NCBI GenBank assembly: GCA_910589035.1
Contig: CAJUSI010000086.1
Coordinates: 1-14,153 of the forward strand
Length of the DNA stretch: 14,153 nt
Reading direction: 5' to 3'
DNA from: an uncultured Acetatifactor sp.
GTDB taxonomy: Bacteria > Bacillota > Clostridia > Lachnospirales > Lachnospiraceae
Both the position numbers and the translations under genes were made by a program. Positions 5,877 through 13,298 of the stretch are shown piece after piece. Under the pieces are notes generated by a model that worked only from the letters and a program-made list of their open reading frames with translations, made no database searches and had not been told where the DNA came from. How positions within the stretch are numbered: the stretch's first letter is position 1; each line of letters starts with the position of its first letter.

Positions 5877-5994
5877 ATCCTTTTCCTATTCGGCACGACA
5901 GTCCCTCTCCGAACCGGACAGGCCGTCCCCTCCTCCGGCTGCTGCCGCCGCATCCGGAAGAGGCTGCCAGTTCCCTTATCCAAATTCTATAATG

Positions 5995-6930
5995 TCATGC
6001 TTTGCCGTCTTTCTCTGCTTTCGGCGTTTCCCTCTTCACCCTGATATCAATTCCCTTATTGACATTCCTGATATCCACTTTCATATGGCTGCCCCCGTTC
6101 TCCCCGTCCAGGGTCCAGGCCACCGGCTCCTTCGACTCCAGGGAAAGCTGCGCCGTGCGGAAGCAGCGGACGGCGTCGGTCTTCATGTCCGGATTCAGCA
6201 GGGACATGATGATATTGTTCAGCTCCAGCGGATTCCTGGGCTGTCTGATCAGGGTCACCTCAAAGTAACCGTCATCCAGGCGGACGTCTTTACCGGTGAT
6301 ATTTTTAAAGCCGCCCACGGAGGTGGAATTGGTGATCATTCCGAAGATGAAATCATCCTCCGCTTCGTTTTCGCCCCAGCTTACCTTCACATGCCAGGGA
6401 CGGATGGAGGACAGCTTCTTCACCCCTTCCAGCAGATACGCCATATGGCCCAGCACGTTTTTCATATCCTGGCCGGTTTCATAGGAAACGTCGGTGAACA
6501 GCCCGAATGCCGCAATGTAGACGAACACGTCCTCCCCTGCCTCATGGGAAAAGGAGCCGATGTCACACGGAAAATTCCGTCCCCTGACGGCAAGCTCCGC
6601 CGCCTTCACCATATTTTTGGGCAGGGAAAGGCTTCCCCCGAAGTCGTTGGTGCTTCCGGCAGGAATGTAACCGATGGGCGTGCGGAAACCGCTTTTGATC
6701 ATGCCTGTCACCACTTCGTCCAGCGTGCCGTCGCCCCCGCAGCATACCACCAGCTCATATTCTCCGCTGCGCCCGGCCACCGCGGCGCAGGCATCCCCGT
6801 GCTTCCTTGTGGGCACTATGACAATCTCGTATTCCGCAGCGGCAAAAACATCCAGAATCCCGGCAAGCTTACTCTTGACCTGCGCCTTGCCCGCCCTGGG
6901 ATTATATACAAAAAGCATTTTTCTGTTCAT
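5995..6930 (-). CDS. diacylglycerol kinase family lipid kinase (DagK/YegS type)
   Basis: This is a 311-residue protein of the diacylglycerol/sphingosine kinase catalytic fold. It phosphorylates a lipid hydroxyl with ATP at the membrane surface. Motifs are NPRAG (10-14), the nucleotide-binding GGDGT (65-69) with TLDEVV after it, and PAGSTNDFGGSL (90-101). The C-terminal beta-sandwich half includes LDDGYFEVTLIRQP and the ending WTLDGENGG...VDI. There is no membrane segment, as usual for this soluble family. AAGGA lies upstream of the ATG, and the gene begins 25 bases after the HPr-like gene, so it is the last gene of the operon. Whether the substrate is diacylglycerol (DgkB role) or another lipid is not shown. 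Confidence 0.9.
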   Translation of the reverse strand: MNRKMLFVYNPRAGKAQVKSKLAGILDVFAAAEYEIVIVPTRKHGDACAAVAGRSGEYELVVCCGGDGTLDEVVTGMIKSGFRTPIGYIPAGSTNDFGGSLSLPKNMVKAAELAVRGRNFPCDIGSFSHEAGEDVFVYIAAFGLFTDVSYETGQDMKNVLGHMAYLLEGVKKLSSIRPWHVKVSWGENEAEDDFIFGMITNSTSVGGFKNITGKDVRLDDGYFEVTLIRQPRNPLELNNIIMSLLNPDMKTDAVRCFRTAQLSLESKEPVAWTLDGENGGSHMKVDIRNVNKGIDIRVKRETPKAEKDGKA

Positions 6931-6955
6931 ATTTCTTTCCTTACAGGAAGGCCCG

Positions 6956-7216
6956 CTACTCTTCCAGTCCGCTCATAAATCCGATAATGCCTTCCAGAGC
7001 CGCCTCCTCGTCAGGGCCTTCCGTGGAAACCTCCAGCGCCTCACTGATATCCATTCCCAAAGTCATCATACCCATAATACTCTTGGCATTCACCCTTTTC
7101 TCACCGGACTGAATGTAAACGGAGCTATCATATTTGCTGGCCTTCTGAACCAGCAAAGCAATATGTCTTGCCATCTGCTCATCCTCCAGATTAATGTGAA
7201 CACTCCTTTTTTTCAT
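6956..7216 (-). CDS. HPr-like protein lacking the catalytic histidine (Crh-like)
   Basis: This 86-residue protein has the HPr fold and numbers in register with classical HPr. Position 15, the PEP-dependent phosphorylation histidine, is Met (QMARHIALLV in place of LHARPAALLV). Arg17 is kept, as is Ser46 in VNAKSIMGMM, the site phosphorylated by HPr kinase. This pattern (no His15, intact Ser46) is that of Bacillus Crh, a regulator that partners CcpA rather than carrying phosphate to sugars. His7 and His18 exist but are out of register. AGGAGG precedes the ATG, and a stem-loop sits just upstream. HprK is encoded by the first gene of the same operon and is the likely modifying enzyme. Orthology to Crh rather than an independent loss is unproven. 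Confidence 0.9.
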   Translation of the reverse strand: MKKRSVHINLEDEQMARHIALLVQKASKYDSSVYIQSGEKRVNAKSIMGMMTLGMDISEALEVSTEGPDEEAALEGIIGFMSGLEE

Positions 7217-7234
7217 TGTTTTCTCCTCCTATTT

Positions 7235-7254
7235 AATTGCCGTCCGCGGCAATT
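7235..7254 (-). promoter_or_regulatory. stem-loop between whiA and the HPr-like gene
   Basis: AATTGCCG (7235-7242) and CGGCAATT (7247-7254) form a perfect 8-bp stem with a 4-base loop, ending a few bases before the AGGAGG site of the HPr-like gene. No T-run follows. It may mark RNA processing or influence translation. Confidence 0.5.
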
Positions 7255-7275
7255 TATTCTGCATTTATAATATAT

Positions 7276-8142
7276 TTATCTTCTGATTTCTTCCGCAAGT
7301 TCACTCAGCTTGCGCAGCCTGTGGTTCACTCCCGATTTCCCCAGGGGAGGATCGAAAAGTTCCCCCAGCTCCTTCAGGGTCACATCCGGATTCTCCAGAC
7401 GTATTTCCGCCATCTGCCGCAGGGTTTCCGGCAGATTCTGAAAACCGTAATATTTCCTGATATATTCAATATCCTCCACCTGTCTGGCGGCAGCACTCAC
7501 GGTCTTGGCAATATTGGCGGTCTCGCAGTTCACACGCCGGTTCACGGAATTGCGCATCTCTTTCAGGATGCGCATATTCTCCAGATTCATCAGCGAAATA
7601 TACGCCTCGCAGACATTCAGCAATTCCACAATGCCCGCTCCCTCCTTCAGATAGACCACATAATATTTCTTGCGCCGGATGATCTTTGATTCGATCTCAA
7701 AATCCCTCATCAGCTCCCGAAGCTGCCCTGCCTTGCTCTCGCTTACGCAGTCAAACTCCAGATGATACCCCTTGGCAGGATCGCTCATCGAACCCACGCT
7801 CAAAAAAGCCCCCCGCAGAAAGGCTCTCCTGCAGCAGGTATTCTTGATTAAAAGAGAGCTCACCGGCTCCTCCGGATTCCCTATTTTCGCCAGAATATCC
7901 CGCAGCTCCTGTTCACTTAACGAAATGTCCGTATCTATATTATATGTTTTTTTCAATAATGTAAAGCCTTTTCTTACCACAGCTTCATTTTCCGTCTGAA
8001 ATCCGATGGTAAAGCCGCCCTTTTCGTCCCGGCCGTACTGGCCGCAGAAGTTCATGATTGCTGCAAGCTCCGCGATCCGGCAATGCCTGGCCGGGCTGAT
8101 GCGCTTTGCCAGCTCCTCCTTTACCTCGCTTGAAAATGACAT
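7276..8142 (-). CDS. whiA: DNA-binding protein WhiA
   Basis: This 288-residue protein starts MSFSSEVKEEL, typical of WhiA. It has an N-terminal LAGLIDADG homing-endonuclease-like domain that has lost nuclease function (roughly 1-190, with CCRRAFLRGAFLSVGS). A C-terminal helix-turn-helix domain follows (about 205-288, with NIAKTVSAAARQVEDI and LGKSGVNHRLRKL). WhiA drives sporulation genes in Streptomyces and affects cell division and chromosome segregation in Bacillus. It is slightly shorter than many homologues. The start has AGGAG six bases upstream, which overlaps the TAG stop of rapZ. It lies directly between rapZ and the HPr-like gene. Confidence 0.95.
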   Translation of the reverse strand: MSFSSEVKEELAKRISPARHCRIAELAAIMNFCGQYGRDEKGGFTIGFQTENEAVVRKGFTLLKKTYNIDTDISLSEQELRDILAKIGNPEEPVSSLLIKNTCCRRAFLRGAFLSVGSMSDPAKGYHLEFDCVSESKAGQLRELMRDFEIESKIIRRKKYYVVYLKEGAGIVELLNVCEAYISLMNLENMRILKEMRNSVNRRVNCETANIAKTVSAAARQVEDIEYIRKYYGFQNLPETLRQMAEIRLENPDVTLKELGELFDPPLGKSGVNHRLRKLSELAEEIRR

Positions 8143-8151
8143 GTTTCGCTC

Positions 8152-9018
8152 CTATTTGCCCGGCCGTCCCACATCCCGGTGGTACAGCTTGACACCGTAT
8201 TTCCCCTTATCTTTCATTCTTTTATACAATTCATTGGACAGGGTGACGCTCCTGTGCTTTCCGCCCGTACAGCCGATGGCGATGACGAGACGGTACTTTC
8301 CTTCCTTGACGTAATTCGGAATCAGAAATTGAAGCATATCGTCCAGCCTTTCCATAAATTCCCCTGCTTCGGCAAAGCCCATAACATACTCCTGCACCTC
8401 CCTGTCATTTCCCGTTTTATATTTCAGCTCCTCCAGGTAAAAGGGATTGGGCAGGAACCGCACATCCAGCACCAGATCCGCGTCCGCCGGTATGCCGTGT
8501 TTAAAGCCAAATGACAGAATTGTCACCATCAGACTATTATATTCCGCATTCTCCACAAAAATATGATCCAGCTCTTCTTTTAATTCCCTTGTGAGCAGAT
8601 GGGAGGTATCTATCACGTAATCCGCCTGTCTGCGGATTTTCTCCAGCACCTGGCGCTCCCTGCCCACACCGTCCTCCACTCTGCCGTCCAGCGCCAGGGG
8701 GTGGATCCGCCTGGTCTCCTTATACCGTTTTATGAGGACGTTCTCATCCGCCTCCATAAACAGTATTTCCAGCTTATATCCGTCGGATTTCAGTTTCTCC
8801 AGAACCCTGGTGGCATCCTGAAAGGACTGATCCGAGCGCACATCCAGTCCAAGCGCAACCTTGCTGATCTCGCTGCCCGGTACAAAAACCAGCTCTGCAA
8901 ATTTCTCCACCAGCGAAACCGGAAGGTTGTCCACACAGTAAAATCCGGCATCCTCCAACATTTTCAGAGCGGAGCTCTTCCCGCCTCCGCTCATGCCCGT
9001 CACTACTACAAATCTCAT
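8152..9018 (-). CDS. rapZ: RapZ/YvcJ family nucleotide-binding protein
   Basis: This 288-residue protein has a Walker A loop at its start (GMSGGGKS, residues 8-15). It also has the conserved GFYCVDNLP block after it, LDVRFLPNPF in the middle and IGCTGGKHRSV near the C-terminus. In Escherichia coli RapZ is an adaptor that binds small RNAs and senses glucosamine-6-phosphate; in Bacillus YvcJ is a nucleotide-binding protein needed for competence. I use ATG 9018 with GGGGGAG upstream. The frame is open to a GTG at 9135, but the extra residues are low in conservation and cross a hairpin. It ends 9 bases before whiA. The Bacillus-type intervening gene yvcK is absent. Confidence 0.95.
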   Translation of the reverse strand: MRFVVVTGMSGGGKSSALKMLEDAGFYCVDNLPVSLVEKFAELVFVPGSEISKVALGLDVRSDQSFQDATRVLEKLKSDGYKLEILFMEADENVLIKRYKETRRIHPLALDGRVEDGVGRERQVLEKIRRQADYVIDTSHLLTRELKEELDHIFVENAEYNSLMVTILSFGFKHGIPADADLVLDVRFLPNPFYLEELKYKTGNDREVQEYVMGFAEAGEFMERLDDMLQFLIPNYVKEGKYRLVIAIGCTGGKHRSVTLSNELYKRMKDKGKYGVKLYHRDVGRPGK

Positions 9019-9113
9019 ACTTTCTCCCCCGGCATGTCGATCAGACTTATGCTCTCTTCCTCTCTGCAAGTCCTGTCGTACTCGCTCCCTGCCATCCTGC
9101 AATTCCGTACCCG

Positions 9114-9152
9114 GGAACCGGAAATAATCCTTCACCGGTTATTTCCGGTTCC
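9114..9152 (-). promoter_or_regulatory. hairpin with perfect 14-bp arms upstream of rapZ
   Basis: GGAACCGGAAATAA (9114-9127) and TTATTTCCGGTTCC (9139-9152) are exact complements around an 11-base loop; with one bulge the stem extends outward by CCGG. No T-run follows on either strand. It lies about 95 bases before the rapZ start. Confidence 0.7.
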
Positions 9153-9216
9153 GGCCGATTCATGATAGTACATCATAATATATACTGTTTAACGATTACA
9201 CTTGCCGTGAAACCAG

Positions 9217-9279
9217 ACTGCATAACGCTGCCTGGTTCAATCCCATGATTGCATCAGGCAGTATTCAGCGTTATGCAGT
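9217..9279 (-). promoter_or_regulatory. second hairpin with perfect 14-bp arms after murB
   Basis: ACTGCATAACGCTG (9217-9230) and CAGCGTTATGCAGT (9266-9279) are exact complements. Inside, CTGCCTG (9228-9234) can alternatively pair with CAGGCAG (9255-9261), so two folds compete. It begins 12 bases after the murB stop codon. No T-run, so a simple terminator is unlikely. Confidence 0.7.
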
Positions 9280-9290
9280 ATAATTTTGCA

Positions 9291-10202
9291 CTACCAGCCC
9301 AAAAATATGATTTCCGGCTCCAGCTCCACATGGAATTTTTCTTTCACCCGGATCCTCACCGCGTCGATAACGCTCTTTACATCCTGTGCCGTAGCGTTCT
9401 CGGCGTTCACGATGAAGCCGCAGTGCTTGTCGGACACCCTTGCGCCCCCGATCTGGAAGCCCCCAAGTCCCGCCTCCATAATCAGTTTCCCGGCAAAATT
9501 CCCCTCCGGACGTTTGAAGGTGCTTCCGGCGCTGGGATATTCCAACGGCTGCTTGCTCCTGCGCCTGTCTGCCAGATCCTCCATCCGGGCTTTGATCTCA
9601 TTCCTGTCGCCCGGTTCCAGAAGGAATGTCACCTCCGTCACGGTAAAGCCTCCTCCTTTGATGGCGCTGGTGCGGTAGCCGAATTCCATGGTATCATTGT
9701 CCAGCTCCATGACCTCGCCCTCCCGGTTCACCACTCTCACCTGCTCCACCACCTGGCTCATCTCTCCCCCGTAAGCTCCGGCATTCATCACAACGCCTCC
9801 GCCCACGGTCCCCGGTATCCCGGAGGCAAACTCCAGGCCGGTAAGCCCATATGTCAGCGCTGCCCTTGCCGCCTGGACAAGGGATGTTCCCGCTTTCGCC
9901 GCGATGCGTGTTCCTTCCACCGCAATTCCGCTCATTTTCTGCCCAATCTGCAGAATAACGCCCGGATATCCCGAATCATTTACAAGCAGATTGCTTCCGT
10001 TTCCCAGTACAAAAAAGGGGACTCCCGCCAACCCCAGGTATCTTCTCACTTTTTTGAGCTGTTCCTCGTTCTCCAGCTGCAGAAAGCAATCGGCAGGCCC
10101 CCCGATCCGAAAAGTGGTATGGCCTGCCATCGGCTCCATCAGACGGATGTTCTCCTGCGGCACAAATCCCTGCAATGCCCCGACTACTGCTTCACTGATC
10201 AT
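9291..10202 (-). CDS. murB: UDP-N-acetylenolpyruvoylglucosamine reductase
   Basis: This 303-residue cytoplasmic FAD enzyme reduces UDP-GlcNAc-enolpyruvate to UDP-MurNAc with NADPH, the second committed step of peptidoglycan synthesis. FAD-binding blocks are VLGNGSNLLV (65-74) and GIPGTVGGGVVMNAGAYGG (128-146). Catalytic residues appear as Arg177 in YRTSAIK, Ser227 in SAGSTFKRP and a C-terminal Glu in ELEPEI (about 297). It is the shorter form lacking the extra loop of the E. coli enzyme (type II, as in Bacillus and Staphylococcus). A GAGGGGAAG stretch precedes the ATG. It lies between a ROK sugar kinase and rapZ, a grouping that links cell-wall amino-sugar supply with carbon regulation. Confidence 0.97.
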   Translation of the reverse strand: MISEAVVGALQGFVPQENIRLMEPMAGHTTFRIGGPADCFLQLENEEQLKKVRRYLGLAGVPFFVLGNGSNLLVNDSGYPGVILQIGQKMSGIAVEGTRIAAKAGTSLVQAARAALTYGLTGLEFASGIPGTVGGGVVMNAGAYGGEMSQVVEQVRVVNREGEVMELDNDTMEFGYRTSAIKGGGFTVTEVTFLLEPGDRNEIKARMEDLADRRRSKQPLEYPSAGSTFKRPEGNFAGKLIMEAGLGGFQIGGARVSDKHCGFIVNAENATAQDVKSVIDAVRIRVKEKFHVELEPEIIFLGW

Positions 10203-10283
10203 TTTATACCTGACTTCCCCTCATTTTTATTTTTTCGGAGCCCGCGCATCCCCCGGAGACTTTCTCCCATAGGACGATCTTTC

Positions 10284-11222
10284 CTATAGAAGAATCAAAG
10301 CCGCCGCGCCGTATATGCCCGCGTCGTTCCCAAGCCTGGCCAGCACAAGCTTTGCATTTCTGCACTGCTTAAAGGCATATTTCTGAAACGCCGGTTCTAC
10401 AAAGGACAGCAGTATCTCCCCTGCCTTCGACACCCCGCCTCCGATGACAAACACCTCCGGATTTACTACAGAGGCGATAACGGCCAGGCCCTTGCCCAGG
10501 TAATCGCCGAACTGTTCCGCGATCTCCACAGCCACTTCGTCCTTCTCCTTCACGGCGTCGAATACCTCCTTGGCCGACAATTCCCCGCTGCGCAGGATGC
10601 TGGGCTTATCATCCTCTGCAAGCCTCCTCCCGGCCAGCCGCACCAGCCCTGTGGCAGAGGCGTACTGCTCCATGCAGCCTCTGTTCCCGCAGTTGCAGCA
10701 TTCCGTCTCCTCATCCTCCAGATGCATATGCCCGATCTCACCGCCTGCACCTGTTGCCCCGGTCAGAAGCTTCCCGTTGACGATAATGCCGCCACCCACG
10801 CCGGTGCCCAGGGTCACGGCCACCATGCTCCGATATCCCTTGCCGCCGCCCTGCCACATTTCGCCGAAGGCGGCGGCATTGGCATCGTTTGTAGCCTTTA
10901 CCGGTATCTTAATATATGCATTCAAAGCCGCCGGTATGTAAAAGCTTTCCCAGCCCAGATTCACGGCGCCGCCCACCAGCATGCCGGTCTCGTCCACCGG
11001 GCCGGGCACGCCGATGCCGATCCCCGCCACATCGCTCTCCGAAATTCCCTTTTCCTTCATTTTCATCAGAATGCTCTCCGCCACGTCCGGCAGAACGGCG
11101 CTTCCTTTATTTTCCTTCACCGTGGGAATCTCCCATTTCTCCAGCAGATTAGCCTTATCATCGAAAAGCCCCATCTTTACTGTAGTCCCTCCCACATCCA
11201 CGCCAAATGCATATTTACCCAT
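10284..11222 (-). CDS. ROK family glucokinase (sugar kinase)
   Basis: This 312-residue ROK-family kinase phosphorylates a hexose with ATP in the cytoplasm. Seen are the phosphate loop DVGGTT (9-14), the catalytic TNDANAAAFGE (111-121, base Asp113) and GTGVGGG (139-145). The substrate/zinc block is GGEIGHMHL with His165. The zinc cysteines are Cys176, Cys178 and Cys183 in the ROK signature CNCGNRGCME. The ATP site near the C-terminus reads VFVIGGGVSKAG. Glucose is the likely substrate (glcK-like), but N-acetylmannosamine or other amino sugars are possible for ROK proteins next to murB and rapZ. GGGGA lies before the ATG. The gap to hprK is 111 bases. Confidence 0.92.
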   Translation of the reverse strand: MGKYAFGVDVGGTTVKMGLFDDKANLLEKWEIPTVKENKGSAVLPDVAESILMKMKEKGISESDVAGIGIGVPGPVDETGMLVGGAVNLGWESFYIPAALNAYIKIPVKATNDANAAAFGEMWQGGGKGYRSMVAVTLGTGVGGGIIVNGKLLTGATGAGGEIGHMHLEDEETECCNCGNRGCMEQYASATGLVRLAGRRLAEDDKPSILRSGELSAKEVFDAVKEKDEVAVEIAEQFGDYLGKGLAVIASVVNPEVFVIGGGVSKAGEILLSFVEPAFQKYAFKQCRNAKLVLARLGNDAGIYGAAALILL

Positions 11223-11294
11223 AGCTTCCCCATCCTTTCTCCGGATTTATTATATATCTTCTGTTTGCGTTTTTATGTGTTTTTATTTGAAATA

Positions 11295-11300
11295 ATTATA
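11295..11300 (-). promoter_or_regulatory. isolated perfect -10 box in the hprK-ROK gap
   Basis: TATAAT on the minus strand, about 75 bases before the ROK start. No -35 at 16-18 bases; the nearby TTGACT is too close. An internal promoter is possible but weakly supported. Confidence 0.25.
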
Positions 11301-11333
11301 CAATGCCAGTCAATTTCCTGCATCCTGCTTGTA

Positions 11334-12269
11334 TCAGTCGTCTTCCCTTCTTCCGGCCAGGGAATTCTGCACCCGCGTATACAACTCCTGAGCCGCATTG
11401 TAGCCCATCTTCTTCTGCCGGTGGTTCACCGCCGCGGATTCGCAGATCACCGCCAGATTCCGGCCCGGGCGAATGGGGATATTATAGCAGACCACCTTGT
11501 TCTCCAGGTATTCCGTATAATTCTCCTCCAGTCCCAGCCTGTCGTACTCCTTATCCTTGTCCCATTCCTCCAGGCGTATGACAAGGTCGATATTCTGGGT
11601 ATCCATGACGGAAGATGCGCCGAAGAGCGCCTTTACGTCCACCACGCCGATTCCCCGAAGCTCGATCAGATGCCTGAGCATATCGGGTGCCGAACCCACC
11701 AGAGTGTCGTCGCTGACCTTCCTGATCTCCACCACATCATCCGTCACCAGGCGGTGTCCTCTCCGGATCAGCTCCAGCGCCGCCTCGGATTTCCCGATAC
11801 CGCTCTCGCCGGTGATCAGCACCCCCTCGCCGTATACATCCACCAGCACGCCGTGGACGGAAATGCAGGGAGCCAGCTTCACGTTCAGCCACCGGATCAC
11901 TTCCGCCATAAAGGAGGAGGTGGTCTTCCCCGTGGAGAGGATGGGAATGCGCTGGGCCAGCGCCTCCTCCTTAAATATGGGATCCGGCTGCAGCTCCCGG
12001 CAGAACACCACCGCGGATACATCGTAACTCATAAGCTCCTCATAAATCTCTCTCTTCCGCTCATCGGACATGCTCTCCATATAGGAATACTCCACAAATC
12101 CGATGATCTGCAGCCGGGTGGCGTCAAAATGCTCGAAATATCCTGTCAGCTGCAGGGCCGGACGGTTCACATCCGGCTGCGTTATGCGGATGTCCGCCAC
12201 ATCGATCTCGGGCGTCAGGTTTACCAGCTTCATCTTCTCAATCAGTCGGGTCAGTTTGACACTTTCCAT
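11334..12269 (-). CDS. hprK: HPr kinase/phosphorylase
   Basis: This 311-residue bifunctional enzyme phosphorylates Ser46 of HPr (and Crh) and removes the phosphate by phosphorolysis. It thereby sets carbon catabolite repression in Firmicutes. The N-terminal domain spans about 1-128. The C-terminal kinase domain has Walker A GESGIGKS (154-161), Asp177/Asp178 in VTDD, and the HprK signature LIELRGIGVVDVKALFG (201-217). The catalytic His139 in SVHG is also present. It is the first gene of the operon, about 45 bases after the predicted -10 box. Upstream GGAG lies a little far (about 11 bases) from the ATG, so the ribosome site is modest. Its presumed Crh-like substrate is encoded further down the same operon. 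Confidence 0.97.
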   Translation of the reverse strand: MESVKLTRLIEKMKLVNLTPEIDVADIRITQPDVNRPALQLTGYFEHFDATRLQIIGFVEYSYMESMSDERKREIYEELMSYDVSAVVFCRELQPDPIFKEEALAQRIPILSTGKTTSSFMAEVIRWLNVKLAPCISVHGVLVDVYGEGVLITGESGIGKSEAALELIRRGHRLVTDDVVEIRKVSDDTLVGSAPDMLRHLIELRGIGVVDVKALFGASSVMDTQNIDLVIRLEEWDKDKEYDRLGLEENYTEYLENKVVCYNIPIRPGRNLAVICESAAVNHRQKKMGYNAAQELYTRVQNSLAGRREDD

Positions 12270-12314
12270 AATTTTCTCGTCTCCGCATCCTTATTTTGTA
12301 GTGCCTTCTTCTTG

Positions 12315-12343
12315 ATTGTAACACAGAGATTTTACAATGTGAA
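12315..12343 (-). promoter_or_regulatory. sigma-A promoter of the hprK operon
   Basis: On the minus strand TTCACA (12338-12343), a 17-base spacer and TACAAT (12315-12320); both hexamers match 5 of 6. The 12-bp tandem array begins about 34 bases upstream of the -35 box. Confidence 0.65.
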
Positions 12344-12376
12344 GTATTATTTTATGACAGGCGTATCATCTTATGC

Positions 12377-12472
12377 GCTGTCCTTTATGCCAGACTTTGT
12401 GTCGGACTTTATGTCAGGCTTTGCGCCAGACTTTGTGCCGGACTTTGTGCCGGACTTCGCACCGGACGGGGT
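12377..12472. repeat. 12-bp tandem repeat, about 8 copies, upstream of hprK
   Basis: Units such as GCCAGACTTTGT, GTCGGACTTTAT and GCCGGACTTTGT repeat without a break from 12377 to 12472, between the XRE-regulator stop (12490) and the hprK promoter. Translated on the minus strand the array would give KSGT-like tetrapeptides, but that frame has no ribosome site, so I treat it as non-coding. Confidence 0.85.
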
Positions 12473-12489
12473 TACCCTTTCGTCTTTTT

Positions 12490-13116
12490 CTAATTTCTTT
12501 CCGCCCTTACCGCAAAAATGTCCACGGCCGTGCACAGAAGAAAGTACAGAACCCAAAAAAGCCCGAATGTCTGATAAGAATTCCTCAGAAGAGGCACCGG
12601 CGCCGGCTGTCCCCAGAATCCTCCCAGTCTTCCGCTGAGAAGATTGTAACAGCAGGACAGGGGAATGAAAAGCAGAATCCAGGCATTGGGCAGGATGAAA
12701 AATCTCCTGGCCTTCGGCTTATCCTTTGTATCGCAGAACTGTCCCGCCAGGAAGATTCCCGTTCCCGCCAGCATCGCAGCCAGTCCTATGCCGGTTGTGT
12801 AAGCCATCTGCCTCTCGATCCAGAGGAATACGGCCGCCACCAGCCCGATCCCATTGAGAACGGTTCCCGCAATAGAAAATATCATTGCGCTGTACTTCTT
12901 TTCGGCCTCCTGCGCCGGTTCGATTCCTTTCAGGAGAAAATCTGTGGTAGTCTCAAAATAATCGCTCAGCAGGATGACCTTTTCGATATCCGGTACGCTC
13001 TGTTCGCTCTCCCATTTGGAAACCGCCTGTCTGGAAACGCCTATTTTGTCCGCAAGCTCCTCCTGAGAAATTCCCCTGGATTTCCTCAGCTGTTGTATTC
13101 TGTCCGCCATGTTCAT
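12490..13116 (-). CDS. XRE-family transcriptional regulator with membrane C-terminus
   Basis: This is a 208-residue protein. Residues from about 3 to 60 form a Cro/CI-type helix-turn-helix (RIQQLRKSRGISQEELADKI, GVSRQAVSKWESEQSVPDIE). The rest has about four hydrophobic segments (roughly 78-98, 105-122, 140-160, 180-202), so the regulator is probably anchored in the membrane. Start ATG 13116 is chosen because GGAGG lies eight bases upstream; a TTG two codons earlier is less likely. This architecture (HTH plus small membrane domain) is common in Firmicutes and is often next to transporter or resistance genes, but none is adjacent here. The signal and targets are unknown. It stops just before the 12-bp array upstream of hprK. 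Confidence 0.85.
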   Translation of the reverse strand: MNMADRIQQLRKSRGISQEELADKIGVSRQAVSKWESEQSVPDIEKVILLSDYFETTTDFLLKGIEPAQEAEKKYSAMIFSIAGTVLNGIGLVAAVFLWIERQMAYTTGIGLAAMLAGTGIFLAGQFCDTKDKPKARRFFILPNAWILLFIPLSCCYNLLSGRLGGFWGQPAPVPLLRNSYQTFGLFWVLYFLLCTAVDIFAVRAERN

Positions 13117-13298
13117 ATGCAAAACCTCCTTGTATTTGATAGCAATACCATAACAAAAACAGGGATGGCAGAGCCACCATTTCGGCCTTCCGCTTCGTCA
13201 ACCGGCAGTTGCAGTTCTGTTTTCCCTCTTTTGTTTCCGCATCGCCATACAGGATTGCCTGCGTCTGACGTCAAAATGTTTTCATGTCATTCCCTGCT
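13117..13298. other. intergenic stretch upstream of the XRE regulator
   Basis: It holds the GGAGG site of the regulator and a TTGACG (near 13197-13202) that could be a -35 box on the minus strand, without a convincing -10. No terminator for the broken ATPase gene is evident. Confidence 0.3.

Noticed and set aside
5795..5983. 62-codon minus-strand frame after the lipid kinase
   Set aside because: Its hydrophobic end is made by the terminator hairpin and T-run at 5841-5876, and it has no ribosome site.
5992..6978. 328-codon plus-strand open frame
   Set aside because: Antisense to the lipid kinase gene with its GGDGT motif; no start signal or family motif.
9019..9135. N-terminal extension of rapZ from a GTG
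   Set aside because: GGGGGAG and ATG 9018 give the family-typical start; the extension crosses a hairpin and lacks conserved residues.
9249..10289. 346-codon plus-strand open frame
   Set aside because: Antisense to murB with all catalytic residues; shadow frame.
12371..12556. minus-strand frame with KSGT tetrapeptides
   Set aside because: Produced by translating the 12-bp tandem array out of frame with the XRE regulator; no ribosome site before it.
10722..12638. 638-codon plus-strand open frame
   Set aside because: It runs antisense through hprK and the ROK kinase, both with full catalytic motifs. It has no ribosome site and a composition rich in His, Pro and Arg, typical of a shadow frame.
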